From: Minisyncoccota bacterium
GTDB lineage: Bacteria; Patescibacteriota; Minisyncoccia; Phycocordibacterales; UBA5272
Length of the DNA: 9,373 nt
Direction: 5' to 3'
NCBI GenBank assembly: GCA_022843645.1
Contig: JALHNF010000002.1
Coordinates: 1-9,373, forward strand
Shown: positions 1 to 5,406 of the stretch, piece by piece
Layout: each line of letters starts with the position of its first letter
Position numbering within the stretch: position 1 is the first letter of the stretch
Notes under the pieces: generated by a model
What the model was told of the DNA's origin: nothing
Database searches by the model: none
What the model saw: the letters and a program-made list of their open reading frames with translations, nothing else
Translations under genes and position numbers: made by a program

Positions 1-305
1 CTGTCGAGAAATGCAAACATTCGCTCGCCACGAAGCGTCACCGCAACACCTACCGCATCACCCTCTCGAAGCTTAAAGGCCGCGATAGATTTCTTTGCTT
101 TTCGAATTGTTGGTTTTTGACCAGCGATTTTTGCAAGACGATCAATAATGAAATCATTCTTGTGCTTGTCCTGCTTCATCTTGGTACCCGTTGCTGCAGA
201 GAGAACGACTTTGATAAGTCGAGGCGCGGCGAGTTTGGCGGTGTATCCAAACTGGTCTTTCATCACCTCAAAGGCTTTCGCTTGTTTTTCTTTAATTGTT
301 TGCAT
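1..305 (-). CDS. rplE: 50S ribosomal protein L5, partial (N-terminal 101 residues)
   Basis: L5 binds 5S rRNA and places it in the central protuberance of the large subunit, where it also contacts S13 and the P-site tRNA. The visible part begins MQTIKEKQAKAF and contains stretches characteristic of the family: APRLIKVVLSAATG near residues 27-40, the QKPTIRKAKKSIAAFKLREG segment near 63-82, and GVAVTLRGERMFAFLD at the window edge. The ATG at 305-303 was chosen because it places the family N-terminus correctly; a second ATG 7 bases upstream is out of frame. The gene runs off the left end of the window. No strong Shine-Dalgarno precedes it. It lies in its usual place after rplX, but separated from it by a small extra gene, two terminators and a candidate promoter, so it probably starts a new transcription unit. 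Confidence 0.96.
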   Translation of the reverse strand, partial: MQTIKEKQAKAFEVMKDQFGYTAKLAAPRLIKVVLSAATGTKMKQDKHKNDFIIDRLAKIAGQKPTIRKAKKSIAAFKLREGDAVGVAVTLRGERMFAFLD

Positions 306-368
306 AATGCATAATGCACGATTGTCTTCTTTTTGGGGAAGATATACGTCGCATTGGATTAAAATAAT

Positions 369-402
369 AAACTTGTAGACAGGTATGGTTGCTACGAAGT
401 TT
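369..402 (-). promoter_or_regulatory. Leader hairpin of the rplE transcription unit (attenuator-like)
   Basis: On the minus strand AAACTTCGTAG pairs with CTACAAGTTT, giving a 10-bp stem with one bulged C and a 13-base loop. It is followed by ATTATTTT. The hairpin starts only about 5 bases after the proposed -10 of the rplE promoter, so it would form at the very 5' end of the transcript. It could be an attenuator or a 5' stabilising stem-loop. The pairing is read directly; the role is inference. Confidence 0.45.
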
Positions 403-406
403 CCAT

Positions 407-434
407 ACTGTAGCACACATTTTTGAAATGTAAA
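407..434 (-). promoter_or_regulatory. Candidate sigma70-type promoter for rplE
   Basis: On the minus strand a -35 TTTACA (434-429; 5 of 6 to consensus) is separated by 16 bases from a -10 TACAGT (412-407; 4 of 6). The -10 is preceded by TGC, an extended -10 element. The expected start of transcription is near 400, leaving a leader of roughly 95 bases before the rplE ATG. The extended -10 resembles those in front of tuf and rpsS in this window. Confidence 0.5.
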
Positions 435-468
435 AATAAGACCTGAGACTCTCGTTGAGTTTCAGGTC
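431..468 (-). terminator. Intrinsic terminator after the small gene
   Basis: On the minus strand GACCTGA-ACTC pairs with GAGT-TCAGGTC around a 5-base AACGA loop, with one A-C mismatch inside the stem. The tract TTATTTTTA follows. It begins 21 bases after the stop codon of the 55-residue gene. The same arms pair fully on the plus strand through a G-U wobble, but there the tail is not T-rich, so the minus-strand orientation is favoured. Its T tract overlaps the -35 of the candidate rplE promoter. Confidence 0.65.
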
Positions 469-489
469 ATTAAGCGCCCACCTTCTTCA

Positions 490-657
490 TTATTTCGGCT
501 TCTTTTTCTTTAGAACCTTATGCAAGAATCTCTGAAGTAATCTTCTCCAAAGATCCCCTTGCCTACCTCGGAGCCTATTGGCGAGGTCGGTCATCATACC
601 AATACAATCTTTCGGAATACTGATGGTAATGGTTGTAAAATCACGCCGATCCTTCAT
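490..657 (-). CDS. Small ribbon-helix-helix-like protein, 55 aa
   Basis: I do not recognise this gene by name. The ATG at 657-655 was chosen because AAGGAG sits six bases before it, the only strong Shine-Dalgarno I found in the window; the open frame continues upstream into a terminator palindrome, which makes longer starts unlikely. The product starts MKDRRDFTTITISIPKD, an alternating strand ending in a proline, then CIGMMTDLANRLRG (amphipathic helix), a short turn, and DLWRRLLQRFLHKVLKK (second helix) with a basic tail. Strand-helix-helix at this size is the pattern of Arc/MetJ/CopG-type dimeric DNA-binding proteins, so a role as a small regulator is plausible but unproven. It lies between rplX and rplE, flanked by terminators on both sides. 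It does not resemble L29, the protein missing from the cluster. Confidence 0.75.
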   Translation of the reverse strand: MKDRRDFTTITISIPKDCIGMMTDLANRLRGRQGDLWRRLLQRFLHKVLKKKKPK

Positions 658-663
658 CTCACA

Positions 664-669
664 CTCCTT
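664..669 (-). promoter_or_regulatory. Strong Shine-Dalgarno of the small RHH-like gene
   Basis: AAGGAG on the minus strand, with a 6-base spacer (TGTGAG) to the ATG at 657. It decides the start of the small gene. No comparable site was found in front of the other genes of the window. Confidence 0.8.
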
Positions 670-685
670 CAGTAGAGGTATTGAA

Positions 686-714
686 TTCGTATCATGCCCT
701 TCTGTGAAAGTCAA
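686..714 (-). promoter_or_regulatory. Possible promoter of the small RHH-like gene
   Basis: On the minus strand TTGACT (714-709; 5 of 6 to a -35) lies 17 bases before TACGAA (691-686), which is a weak -10 (3 of 6) but is preceded by TGA, an extended -10. The -35 sits in the edge of the palindromic terminator. This would let the small gene be transcribed independently of rplX. The weak -10 keeps confidence low. Confidence 0.3.
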
Positions 715-756
715 AACAAAACCCCGTATCATGATACGGGGTTTTGTTTTGACTTT
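707..756. terminator. 50-bp perfect palindrome, terminator after rplX
   Basis: Bases 707-756 read identically on both strands, with the axis between 731 and 732 in a TCATGA core. Either strand can fold a very long stem with CCCCGTATCA against TGATACGGGG, followed by TTTTGTTTTGAC. It starts 8 bases after the rplX stop codon, so its main role is probably to end the rpsS-rplX transcript; being symmetrical it would also work in the other direction. A second role as an operator is possible but speculative. Confidence 0.8.
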
Positions 757-764
757 GTTTACAG

Positions 765-1052
765 TTACTCAGCTTTTTTGGTAGTCTTTTTTGCAACCTT
801 CGCTTTTGGTGCTTTTGTGGTCTTTGCAACTTTTTCCGTTGGGCGTACGTTTGAAACAGACATTGGATGCGCTATTTCAATGGTTGAACCTTTAGCGTTT
901 CGAGTTGGCTTTACGTGTTTCTTTTTTAGATTCACACCTTCCAAGATAACCTGCTGTGTCTTTGGAAATGCTTTCGCGATCACTGCAGTTTTACCCTTGT
1001 GTGCGCCACGAATCACCTCTACTGTTTGTCCTTTTTTTACATGCATACTCAT
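765..1052 (-). CDS. rplX: 50S ribosomal protein L24
   Basis: L24 is one of the assembly initiators of the large subunit and binds the 5' domain of 23S rRNA near the tunnel exit. The product is 95 aa. It has the KOW-type core near the N-terminus (VKKGQTVEVIRGAHKGKTAVI, split by the conserved glycine) and the family stretch EGVNLKKKHVKP near residues 38-49. The last 25 residues form a Lys/Ala/Thr-rich tail. Two in-frame ATGs are possible (1052 and 1046); the first lies 6 bases after the rplN stop and is used here, and the second would shorten the protein by two residues. No Shine-Dalgarno is visible. It is probably the last gene of its transcription unit, since a strong palindromic terminator follows at once. 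Confidence 0.97.
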   Translation of the reverse strand: MSMHVKKGQTVEVIRGAHKGKTAVIAKAFPKTQQVILEGVNLKKKHVKPTRNAKGSTIEIAHPMSVSNVRPTEKVAKTTKAPKAKVAKKTTKKAE

Positions 1053-1058
1053 ATTGGT

Positions 1059-1439
1059 TTAGATTACTTCAGGCGCGAGAGATGCTATTTTCTTGTAGCC
1101 ATCAATCTTACTTTCAGAAAACTCTTTAGGTATTGGCCCGAACACGCGACCTGCTTTCGGATCTTTTTTTACTTTATCTACAAGCACAACAGCATTTTCG
1201 TCGAAGTAGATGTATGATCCGTCTTTTCGTCGGAACTGTTTTCGTTGTCGCACCACAACACCATACACAACATCTTTTTTCTTTGTTGCTTTTCGTGGCT
1301 CAGCAACTTTGATGGAGAGCACAACTAAGTCTCCGATCTGTGCGTAGCGACGCTTTGATCCGCCGAGGACTTTGAATACTCGTCCGAATTTTGCACCTGA
1401 GTTGTCTGCAACTTTTACGTTTGTTCCTACTTGAATCAT
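1059..1439 (-). CDS. rplN: 50S ribosomal protein L14
   Basis: L14 binds 23S rRNA at the subunit interface and forms intersubunit bridges. The product has 126 aa, close to the roughly 122 usual for the family. It starts MIQVGTNVKVADNSGA, continues with FKVLGGSKRRYAQIGD (signature region near residues 22-37) and ends FGPIPKEF...KIASLAPEVI, matching the family from end to end. It follows rpsQ after an 18-base AT-rich gap without a clear Shine-Dalgarno, and precedes rplX by 6 bases. Confidence 0.98.
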   Translation of the reverse strand: MIQVGTNVKVADNSGAKFGRVFKVLGGSKRRYAQIGDLVVLSIKVAEPRKATKKKDVVYGVVVRQRKQFRRKDGSYIYFDENAVVLVDKVKKDPKAGRVFGPIPKEFSESKIDGYKKIASLAPEVI

Positions 1440-1457
1440 ACTCTACTTTATAATTAA

Positions 1458-1709
1458 TTATTTAACTTTATTAATAACGACAAAATGTTTATCTTTTGAA
1501 AGCGGCCGAGACTCCTCGATGATGACCGTGTCACCAACTTTGTACTCTCCTTTTTCATCGTGCGCTTTATACTTTTTGTCTACTGAGTAGAACTTTTTAT
1601 ACTTTGGATGCTCTACATAGCGAGAGACCGACACGACAACAGTCTTCTGCATTTTGTCAGAAACGACTGTTCCCTTTAATTGTTTTTTTGTTGATTGTTT
1701 CTTTTGCAT
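1458..1709 (-). CDS. rpsQ: 30S ribosomal protein S17
   Basis: S17 binds the 5' domain of 16S rRNA early in small-subunit assembly and has an OB-fold. The product is 83 aa from the ATG at 1709-1707; a longer in-frame version from 1730 would begin inside rplP and adds only a family-atypical MLVNNNS segment, so the internal ATG is preferred. Recognisable parts are LKGTVVSDKMQKTVVVSVSR near residues 11-30, the HPKYKKFY stretch near 34-41 and VGDTVIIEESRPLSKDKHF near the C-terminus. It starts 7 bases after the rplP stop codon, leaving no room for rpmC, which normally sits here. Confidence 0.97.
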   Translation of the reverse strand: MQKKQSTKKQLKGTVVSDKMQKTVVVSVSRYVEHPKYKKFYSVDKKYKAHDEKGEYKVGDTVIIEESRPLSKDKHFVVINKVK

Positions 1710-1716
1710 ACTATTG

Positions 1717-2139
1717 TTATTCACGAGCAATGACCTTTGTCTTTACTGGAAGTTTTGTACCGGCTTTTCGTAATGCTTCTCGTGCAACAGTTTCAGAAAC
1801 ACCATCAACTTCAAATAGTACACGTCCTGGGCGCACGTCGAAACAGTACCCCTTGAGGTCTCCCTTTCCTTTACCCATCGGCACTTCGGCTGCTTTTTCG
1901 GTAATAGGTCGATCAGGGAAAACACGGATCCATGACTTTGCAGTTTTACCAAGCTGTCGTGCCATCGCACGCCGTGCGGCTTCGAGCTGATTTGAGAACA
2001 CACGAGCCTGAGACTGAGCCTTAAGGCCGAAAGAGCCGAACGCAAGCGTAACACCTCGTGTTTCAGGTTTGACGAGTTTCTTGGTGCCCTTACGGTCACT
2101 GTGCCACTTTCTATGTTTTACTTTTTTAGGAAATAACAT
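1717..2139 (-). CDS. rplP: 50S ribosomal protein L16
   Basis: L16 sits near the peptidyl transferase centre and contacts the A-site tRNA. The product is 140 aa (family about 136-145). It starts MLFPKKVKHRKWHSDRKG, has FGSFGLKAQ near residues 34-42, EAARRAMARQLGK near 53-65, and WIRVFPDRPITEKAAEVPMG followed by KGKGD near 70-93. The position equivalent to the hydroxylated Arg81 of E. coli L16 (from memory, in VRMGKGKG) is proline here. It starts 9 bases after the rpsC stop and nearly abuts rpsQ. Confidence 0.98.
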   Translation of the reverse strand: MLFPKKVKHRKWHSDRKGTKKLVKPETRGVTLAFGSFGLKAQSQARVFSNQLEAARRAMARQLGKTAKSWIRVFPDRPITEKAAEVPMGKGKGDLKGYCFDVRPGRVLFEVDGVSETVAREALRKAGTKLPVKTKVIARE

Positions 2140-2148
2140 ACTCGTTTT

Positions 2149-2835
2149 TTAATTCTTTCGGTCTCGCTTATCGTTCACGTCTTTCTCAAACACTTCGCCT
2201 TTATAAATCCATACCTTAATACCGATAATACCATACGTCATGAGCGCTCGTTCTCGAGCAAAGTCAATGTCTGCTCGAAGTGTTTGGAGTGGGATGTTAC
2301 CCTTGAGCACTTTTTCTGTGCGGGCCATATCTGCCCCACCAAGACGGCCTCCTATTTCAATTTTTGCTCCTTTTACATTTCGGTTTTGCATCACTTTTTC
2401 AAGTGTTTGCTTGAGCACTCGACGAAACGGAAGGCGCTTTTCGAGTCCTTCTACCACCATGAGCGCAACGATTTTTGCGTCCGCTTCTGGCTCTCGTACT
2501 TCTACAACGTCGATTTTAAAATCTTGGAGCTTACCGAGCTTCATGCGACGCATGTATTTTTCAAGATCGGTTTTGATTTTTGTCATTCCTTCACCACTTC
2601 GACCAATAATGAGTCCTGGTCGCGCAGTTGCAATGATGATACGTGATGATTTTGAACCACGTTCAATTTCAACAGAAGAAACATGCATGGTACGAAGTTT
2701 CTTTACGAGATACTCTCGTAAGAATACATCGCCTCGCAGGAGGGTTTTGAATTCTTTTTTGTCAGCAAACCATCGGCTCTTCCAGTCTCGAAGAATACCA
2801 AGTCGGTGTGCGTAAGGATGTACTGTATGTGGCAT
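2149..2835 (-). CDS. rpsC: 30S ribosomal protein S3
   Basis: S3 lies at the mRNA entry site of the small subunit and takes part in mRNA unwinding. The product is 228 aa, near the usual bacterial length. The N-terminal HPYAHRLGILRDWKSRWFA is typical. A type II KH domain spans about residues 40-115, with the nucleic-acid-binding GRSG loop at residues 78-81 inside ARPGLIIGRSGEG. The C-terminal domain contains EIGGRLGGADMARTE and LRADIDFARERA...YGIIGIKVWIYKGE, both strong family signatures. Compared with E. coli the charged C-terminal extension is short. It starts 3 bases after rplV and has no Shine-Dalgarno. Confidence 0.98.
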   Translation of the reverse strand: MPHTVHPYAHRLGILRDWKSRWFADKKEFKTLLRGDVFLREYLVKKLRTMHVSSVEIERGSKSSRIIIATARPGLIIGRSGEGMTKIKTDLEKYMRRMKLGKLQDFKIDVVEVREPEADAKIVALMVVEGLEKRLPFRRVLKQTLEKVMQNRNVKGAKIEIGGRLGGADMARTEKVLKGNIPLQTLRADIDFARERALMTYGIIGIKVWIYKGEVFEKDVNDKRDRKN

Positions 2836-2838
2836 AAA

Positions 2839-3165
2839 TTATTTTTGTTCTAATGTAAGCACGACAGTACTTGAGCGCTTAAGAATTCGAGCACCGGATC
2901 CTCTTGCTCGAGGCATCATTCGTTTCAAAACAACTCCAGCATCCACACGGATGTCTTTTACGGAGAGGTCTGACTCAGATGCACTTGTCGTGTTTTTTGC
3001 GTTTGCAATTGCTGAACGAAGAAGGTTTGCAACAGGGAGCGCAGCGCGCTTTGGAAGAAACTGCAATTGTTCAAGTGCGTGAGACACACGCTTACCTTTT
3101 ATAAGGTTTGCGACGAGTCGTACTTTACGAGGCGCTTGTCTATAGTTTGTAAGTTGGGCTTTCAT
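2839..3165 (-). CDS. rplV: 50S ribosomal protein L22
   Basis: L22 contacts all domains of 23S rRNA and lines the exit tunnel with a long hairpin loop. The product is 108 aa, close to the usual 110. NYRQAPRKVRLVANLIKGK lies near residues 7-25 and LRSAIANAKN near 49-58. The tunnel hairpin RMMPRARGSGARILKR is at about residues 82-97, with the conserved Arg/Gly pattern intact. It starts 3 bases after the rpsS stop, with a purine-rich AAGAAGAAA upstream that is at best a weak ribosome binding site. Confidence 0.98.
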   Translation of the reverse strand: MKAQLTNYRQAPRKVRLVANLIKGKRVSHALEQLQFLPKRAALPVANLLRSAIANAKNTTSASESDLSVKDIRVDAGVVLKRMMPRARGSGARILKRSSTVVLTLEQK

Positions 3166-3168
3166 ATA

Positions 3169-3513
3169 CTATTTCTTCTTAGTGTCAGTTGTTGCTTTGG
3201 CGGTCTTTGCAGCATCGATTTCGGCTTGCTTCTTCTTCATGTCGAGCTCTTTCTGCATCTTACCTCCGTGTCGAGTGAATTTTCGTGTTGGTGAAAATTC
3301 TCCAAGTTTGTGACCTACCATTTCCTCGGTAACAAGAACATCAATAAACTGTTTGCCATTGTATACCTGGAATGTAAATCCGACCATCTCTGGAGAAATA
3401 TCACTTCGGCGAATCCATGTCTTAATAGGCCCTGTACTTTCAGGTCGTTTGCCAAGTACTTTTTTTAGTACTCGCTCATCAACATATGGGCCTTTCTTGA
3501 TTGATCGTGTCAT
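3169..3513 (-). CDS. rpsS: 30S ribosomal protein S19 with basic C-terminal tail
   Basis: S19 sits in the head of the small subunit and forms a complex with S13. The product is 114 aa against about 92 in E. coli. The core is clear: MTRSIKKGPYVDERVLKKV, then IKTWIRRSDISPEMVGFTF near residues 30-48, VYNGKQF, and GHKLGEFSPTRKFTRHGG near 67-84. After residue 90 a Lys/Ala-rich tail (KKKQAEIDAAKTAKATTDTKKK) extends beyond the usual end. Uniquely among the inner genes of the cluster it is preceded by a 71-base gap holding a candidate promoter and a terminator-like hairpin, so it may begin its own transcription unit. Confidence 0.98.
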   Translation of the reverse strand: MTRSIKKGPYVDERVLKKVLGKRPESTGPIKTWIRRSDISPEMVGFTFQVYNGKQFIDVLVTEEMVGHKLGEFSPTRKFTRHGGKMQKELDMKKKQAEIDAAKTAKATTDTKKK

Positions 3514-3520
3514 GTATTCA

Positions 3521-3544
3521 GAAAAAATGAGCCTTACGGCTCTC
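3521..3544 (-). terminator. Terminator-like hairpin in the rpsS leader (possible attenuator)
   Basis: On the minus strand GAGCC-GTAA-GGCTC forms a 5-bp stem with a GNRA-type tetraloop, followed by A and six Ts. It ends just 7 bases before the rpsS ATG and begins about 10 bases after the -10 of a candidate promoter. It may end transcripts coming from rplB, attenuate those from the local promoter, or both. The stem is short, so strength is uncertain. Confidence 0.55.
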
Positions 3545-3552
3545 TGCTTGCT

Positions 3553-3581
3553 AGAATAGCACGCAAAGAGTCAGGCGTCAA
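3553..3581 (-). promoter_or_regulatory. Candidate internal promoter for rpsS
   Basis: On the minus strand TTGACG (3581-3576; 5 of 6 to the -35 consensus) is followed by exactly 17 bases and then TATTCT (3558-3553; 4 of 6), with TGC forming an extended -10. It lies in the rplB-rpsS gap, its -35 only a few bases beyond the rplB stop. It is the best-formed promoter in the window. It would give an rpsS leader of about 33 bases that contains the hairpin at 3521-3544. Confidence 0.6.
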
Positions 3582-3584
3582 AGG

Positions 3585-4424
3585 TTATTTTCGTAATTTC
3601 TTCGCTCGACGCGTCACAATGTGAACGTTTGAGTATTTCTTTGGAGTACGTGTCTTTCGACCGCCAGTGACCTTACCCCATTGAGTTTTCGGTCGTTTGG
3701 TTCCACGTCCTTGTCGTCCTTCTCCACCACCGTATGGGTGGTCAACCGGGTTCATCACTGAACCACGAACGGTTGGGCGAATACCAAGCCATCGTGAACG
3801 GCCGGCCTTACCAAGATTGGTGAGTCGGTATTCATCGTTAGAGACTTGCCCAATCGATGCCCAGCATAGGTCAGGAACCTTTCGCACTTCTGATGAAGGA
3901 AGCTTGAGTGAGGTGTATCCTCCGTCATGCGCAACAACTTCAATGTAGTTTCCGGCTGAGCGGCCAAGCTTTGCTCCGGCGCCAGGCTTGAGCTCAACAT
4001 TGTACACAAATGTACCTACTGGAATGTTTTTGAGTATTGTTCTATTGCCAAATGTAAGCGGCGCTGTTTCAGAAACAACAAATGTTGTCCCTACTTGCAC
4101 ATTTTTATTTGACACAACGTATCGTCGTTCTCCATCTTTGTAGCAGACCAACGATATGAATGCCGATCGGTTTGGATCGTACTCTACGGTTTCGATTCGT
4201 GCAGGAATGTCTTTTTTGTCGTACACAAAGTCTACAAAACGATAATTTCGTTTGTGTCCGGCGCCTTTGTGTCGTGTGGTAATGCGGCCAAACGCATTTC
4301 GCCCAACTCCTCGTTTGAAGCCAGAGGTAAGTGCCTTGTGAGGCTCACTTGCTGTTAAGTACTTTCGATACGGAACCGAAAGTCTTTTTCGTTGTGATGG
4401 TGTTACAGGATTATATGATTTCAT
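3585..4424 (-). CDS. rplB: 50S ribosomal protein L2
   Basis: L2 is needed for subunit association and for the active peptidyl transferase centre. The product has 279 aa (family about 275). Signatures in order: GRNAFGRITTRHKGAGHKR near residues 41-59, EYDPNRSAFISLVCYKDGER near 81-100, LKNIPVGTFVYNVELKPGAG near 131-150, KAGRSRWLGIRPTVRGSVMN near 207-226, and DHPYGGGEGRQGRGTKRP just after. The histidine in NPVDH that corresponds to E. coli His229 is kept; the next histidine of the usual DHPHGGGEG is tyrosine here. It starts 5 bases after the rplW stop with no Shine-Dalgarno, and is followed by the longest non-coding gap inside the rpsJ-rplX block. Confidence 0.99.
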   Translation of the reverse strand: MKSYNPVTPSQRKRLSVPYRKYLTASEPHKALTSGFKRGVGRNAFGRITTRHKGAGHKRNYRFVDFVYDKKDIPARIETVEYDPNRSAFISLVCYKDGERRYVVSNKNVQVGTTFVVSETAPLTFGNRTILKNIPVGTFVYNVELKPGAGAKLGRSAGNYIEVVAHDGGYTSLKLPSSEVRKVPDLCWASIGQVSNDEYRLTNLGKAGRSRWLGIRPTVRGSVMNPVDHPYGGGEGRQGRGTKRPKTQWGKVTGGRKTRTPKKYSNVHIVTRRAKKLRK

Positions 4425-4429
4425 AGGTG

Positions 4430-4741
4430 TTATGCGGCAAATTCAATAGTCTCACCCTTTTTAAGATACACGACCACTTTTTTGTATCCTGACTCAACAC
4501 CTCGTTTGCCTCCCTTGAACACATTTCGCGCAGGAATACGCACGATAGCAAGTTTGAGTGGGTTCTTTTTGTATTTTGCAATAAACGCTTTTTTGATTTC
4601 AAGCTTGTTTGCAGACTGAGGAACAGTAAACGTATACACTGAAGCATCTGTAAGAATAGACGCTTTTTCGGTCATACGAGGTGTAAGAACGACTCCCGTT
4701 GTTCCTACCTCTTTCTTTGTTTCTTTTTTAGTTCGCGCCAT
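4430..4741 (-). CDS. rplW: 50S ribosomal protein L23
   Basis: L23 sits at the tunnel exit and is the docking site for trigger factor and SRP. The product is 103 aa. It has a Lys-rich start (MARTKKETKKEVG), then VLTPRMTEKASIL near residues 18-30, the VYTFTVPQSANKLEIKKAF segment near 35-53, and GYKKVVVYLKKGETIEF at the end; these match the family core of helices packed on a small sheet. The start lies 1 base after the rplD stop, so the two are probably translationally coupled. No Shine-Dalgarno is visible. Confidence 0.97.
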   Translation of the reverse strand: MARTKKETKKEVGTTGVVLTPRMTEKASILTDASVYTFTVPQSANKLEIKKAFIAKYKKNPLKLAIVRIPARNVFKGGKRGVESGYKKVVVYLKKGETIEFAA

Positions 4742-4742
4742 A

Positions 4743-5405
4743 TTATTTTTCTACTCGAGCTTGTAATACTTTTACCGCTTCCTGTGCATCTGTCATGATA
4801 ACGTACCGACTCATTACGATATCTTGCGCTGAAAGTTGTCGCGCTGTCACCAAGGTGACTTGTGGAATATTTCGAAAACTATTCACTAAAGCCCGTGGTG
4901 CTTCTGCAACCACAAGACATACTCGCGCATCTTTTCTGGTAACATTCTTTGCTCCATCAATTTTTGAAAGTGTTGCAAGAATGTTTGCAGCATCTTTTGT
5001 TTTTGAGTCCGCGAGTGCAACTTTCTCAACAAACAAAACTTTTTCACTACCAACTTTTTGACTAAGCACACTTGCAAGCGCGCCTTTTTTCATTGACGGC
5101 GTGATTGTCTTTTTGTAGTTTCGCTCATTACGAGGACCATGTGTCACACCACCACCTTTCCACAAAGGAGATCGTTTGTCGCCATGACGTGCTCGACCTG
5201 TGCCTTTTTGCTTCCACGGTTTTGCACGTGAACCTTCTACATCACCACGGTTTTTTGTATGCGCGGTATTTGCACGCTGATTTGACTCCATCGAAGTGAC
5301 AACCTGATGCACCAAGTCAGCATTCCATTTTGCAGCAAAGAGACTCTCAGGGAGTGTGATATTCCCCGCCTTCGTTCCTTGTATTGAATACAGTGTTTTT
5401 TCCAT
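4743..5405 (-). CDS. rplD: 50S ribosomal protein L4
   Basis: L4 binds 23S rRNA domain I and sends a loop into the exit tunnel. In E. coli it also represses its own S10 operon; nothing here shows whether that applies. The product is 220 aa. The tunnel loop lies near residues 45-100 with RAKPWKQKGTGRARHGDKRS and WKGGGVTHGPRNERNY, both highly conserved; the C-terminal globular part ends with a typical SAQDIVMSRYVIMTDAQEA region. The start ATG lies 1 base after the rplC stop codon, indicating coupling. Confidence 0.98.
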   Translation of the reverse strand: MEKTLYSIQGTKAGNITLPESLFAAKWNADLVHQVVTSMESNQRANTAHTKNRGDVEGSRAKPWKQKGTGRARHGDKRSPLWKGGGVTHGPRNERNYKKTITPSMKKGALASVLSQKVGSEKVLFVEKVALADSKTKDAANILATLSKIDGAKNVTRKDARVCLVVAEAPRALVNSFRNIPQVTLVTARQLSAQDIVMSRYVIMTDAQEAVKVLQARVEK

Positions 5406-5406
5406 A

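Noticed and set aside
490..657. The small gene as a displaced L29
   Set aside because: L29 is two helices with a different pattern; this protein begins with a beta-strand-like TTITISIP and lacks L29 signatures.
658..732. Upstream extension of the small RHH-like gene to 732
   Set aside because: It starts in the middle of the terminator palindrome, and the internal ATG at 657 has an ideal Shine-Dalgarno.
2240..2815. A 191-codon plus-strand frame opposite rpsC
   Set aside because: Arg/Ser-rich antisense frame covering a certain S3 gene; no ribosome binding site or family resemblance.
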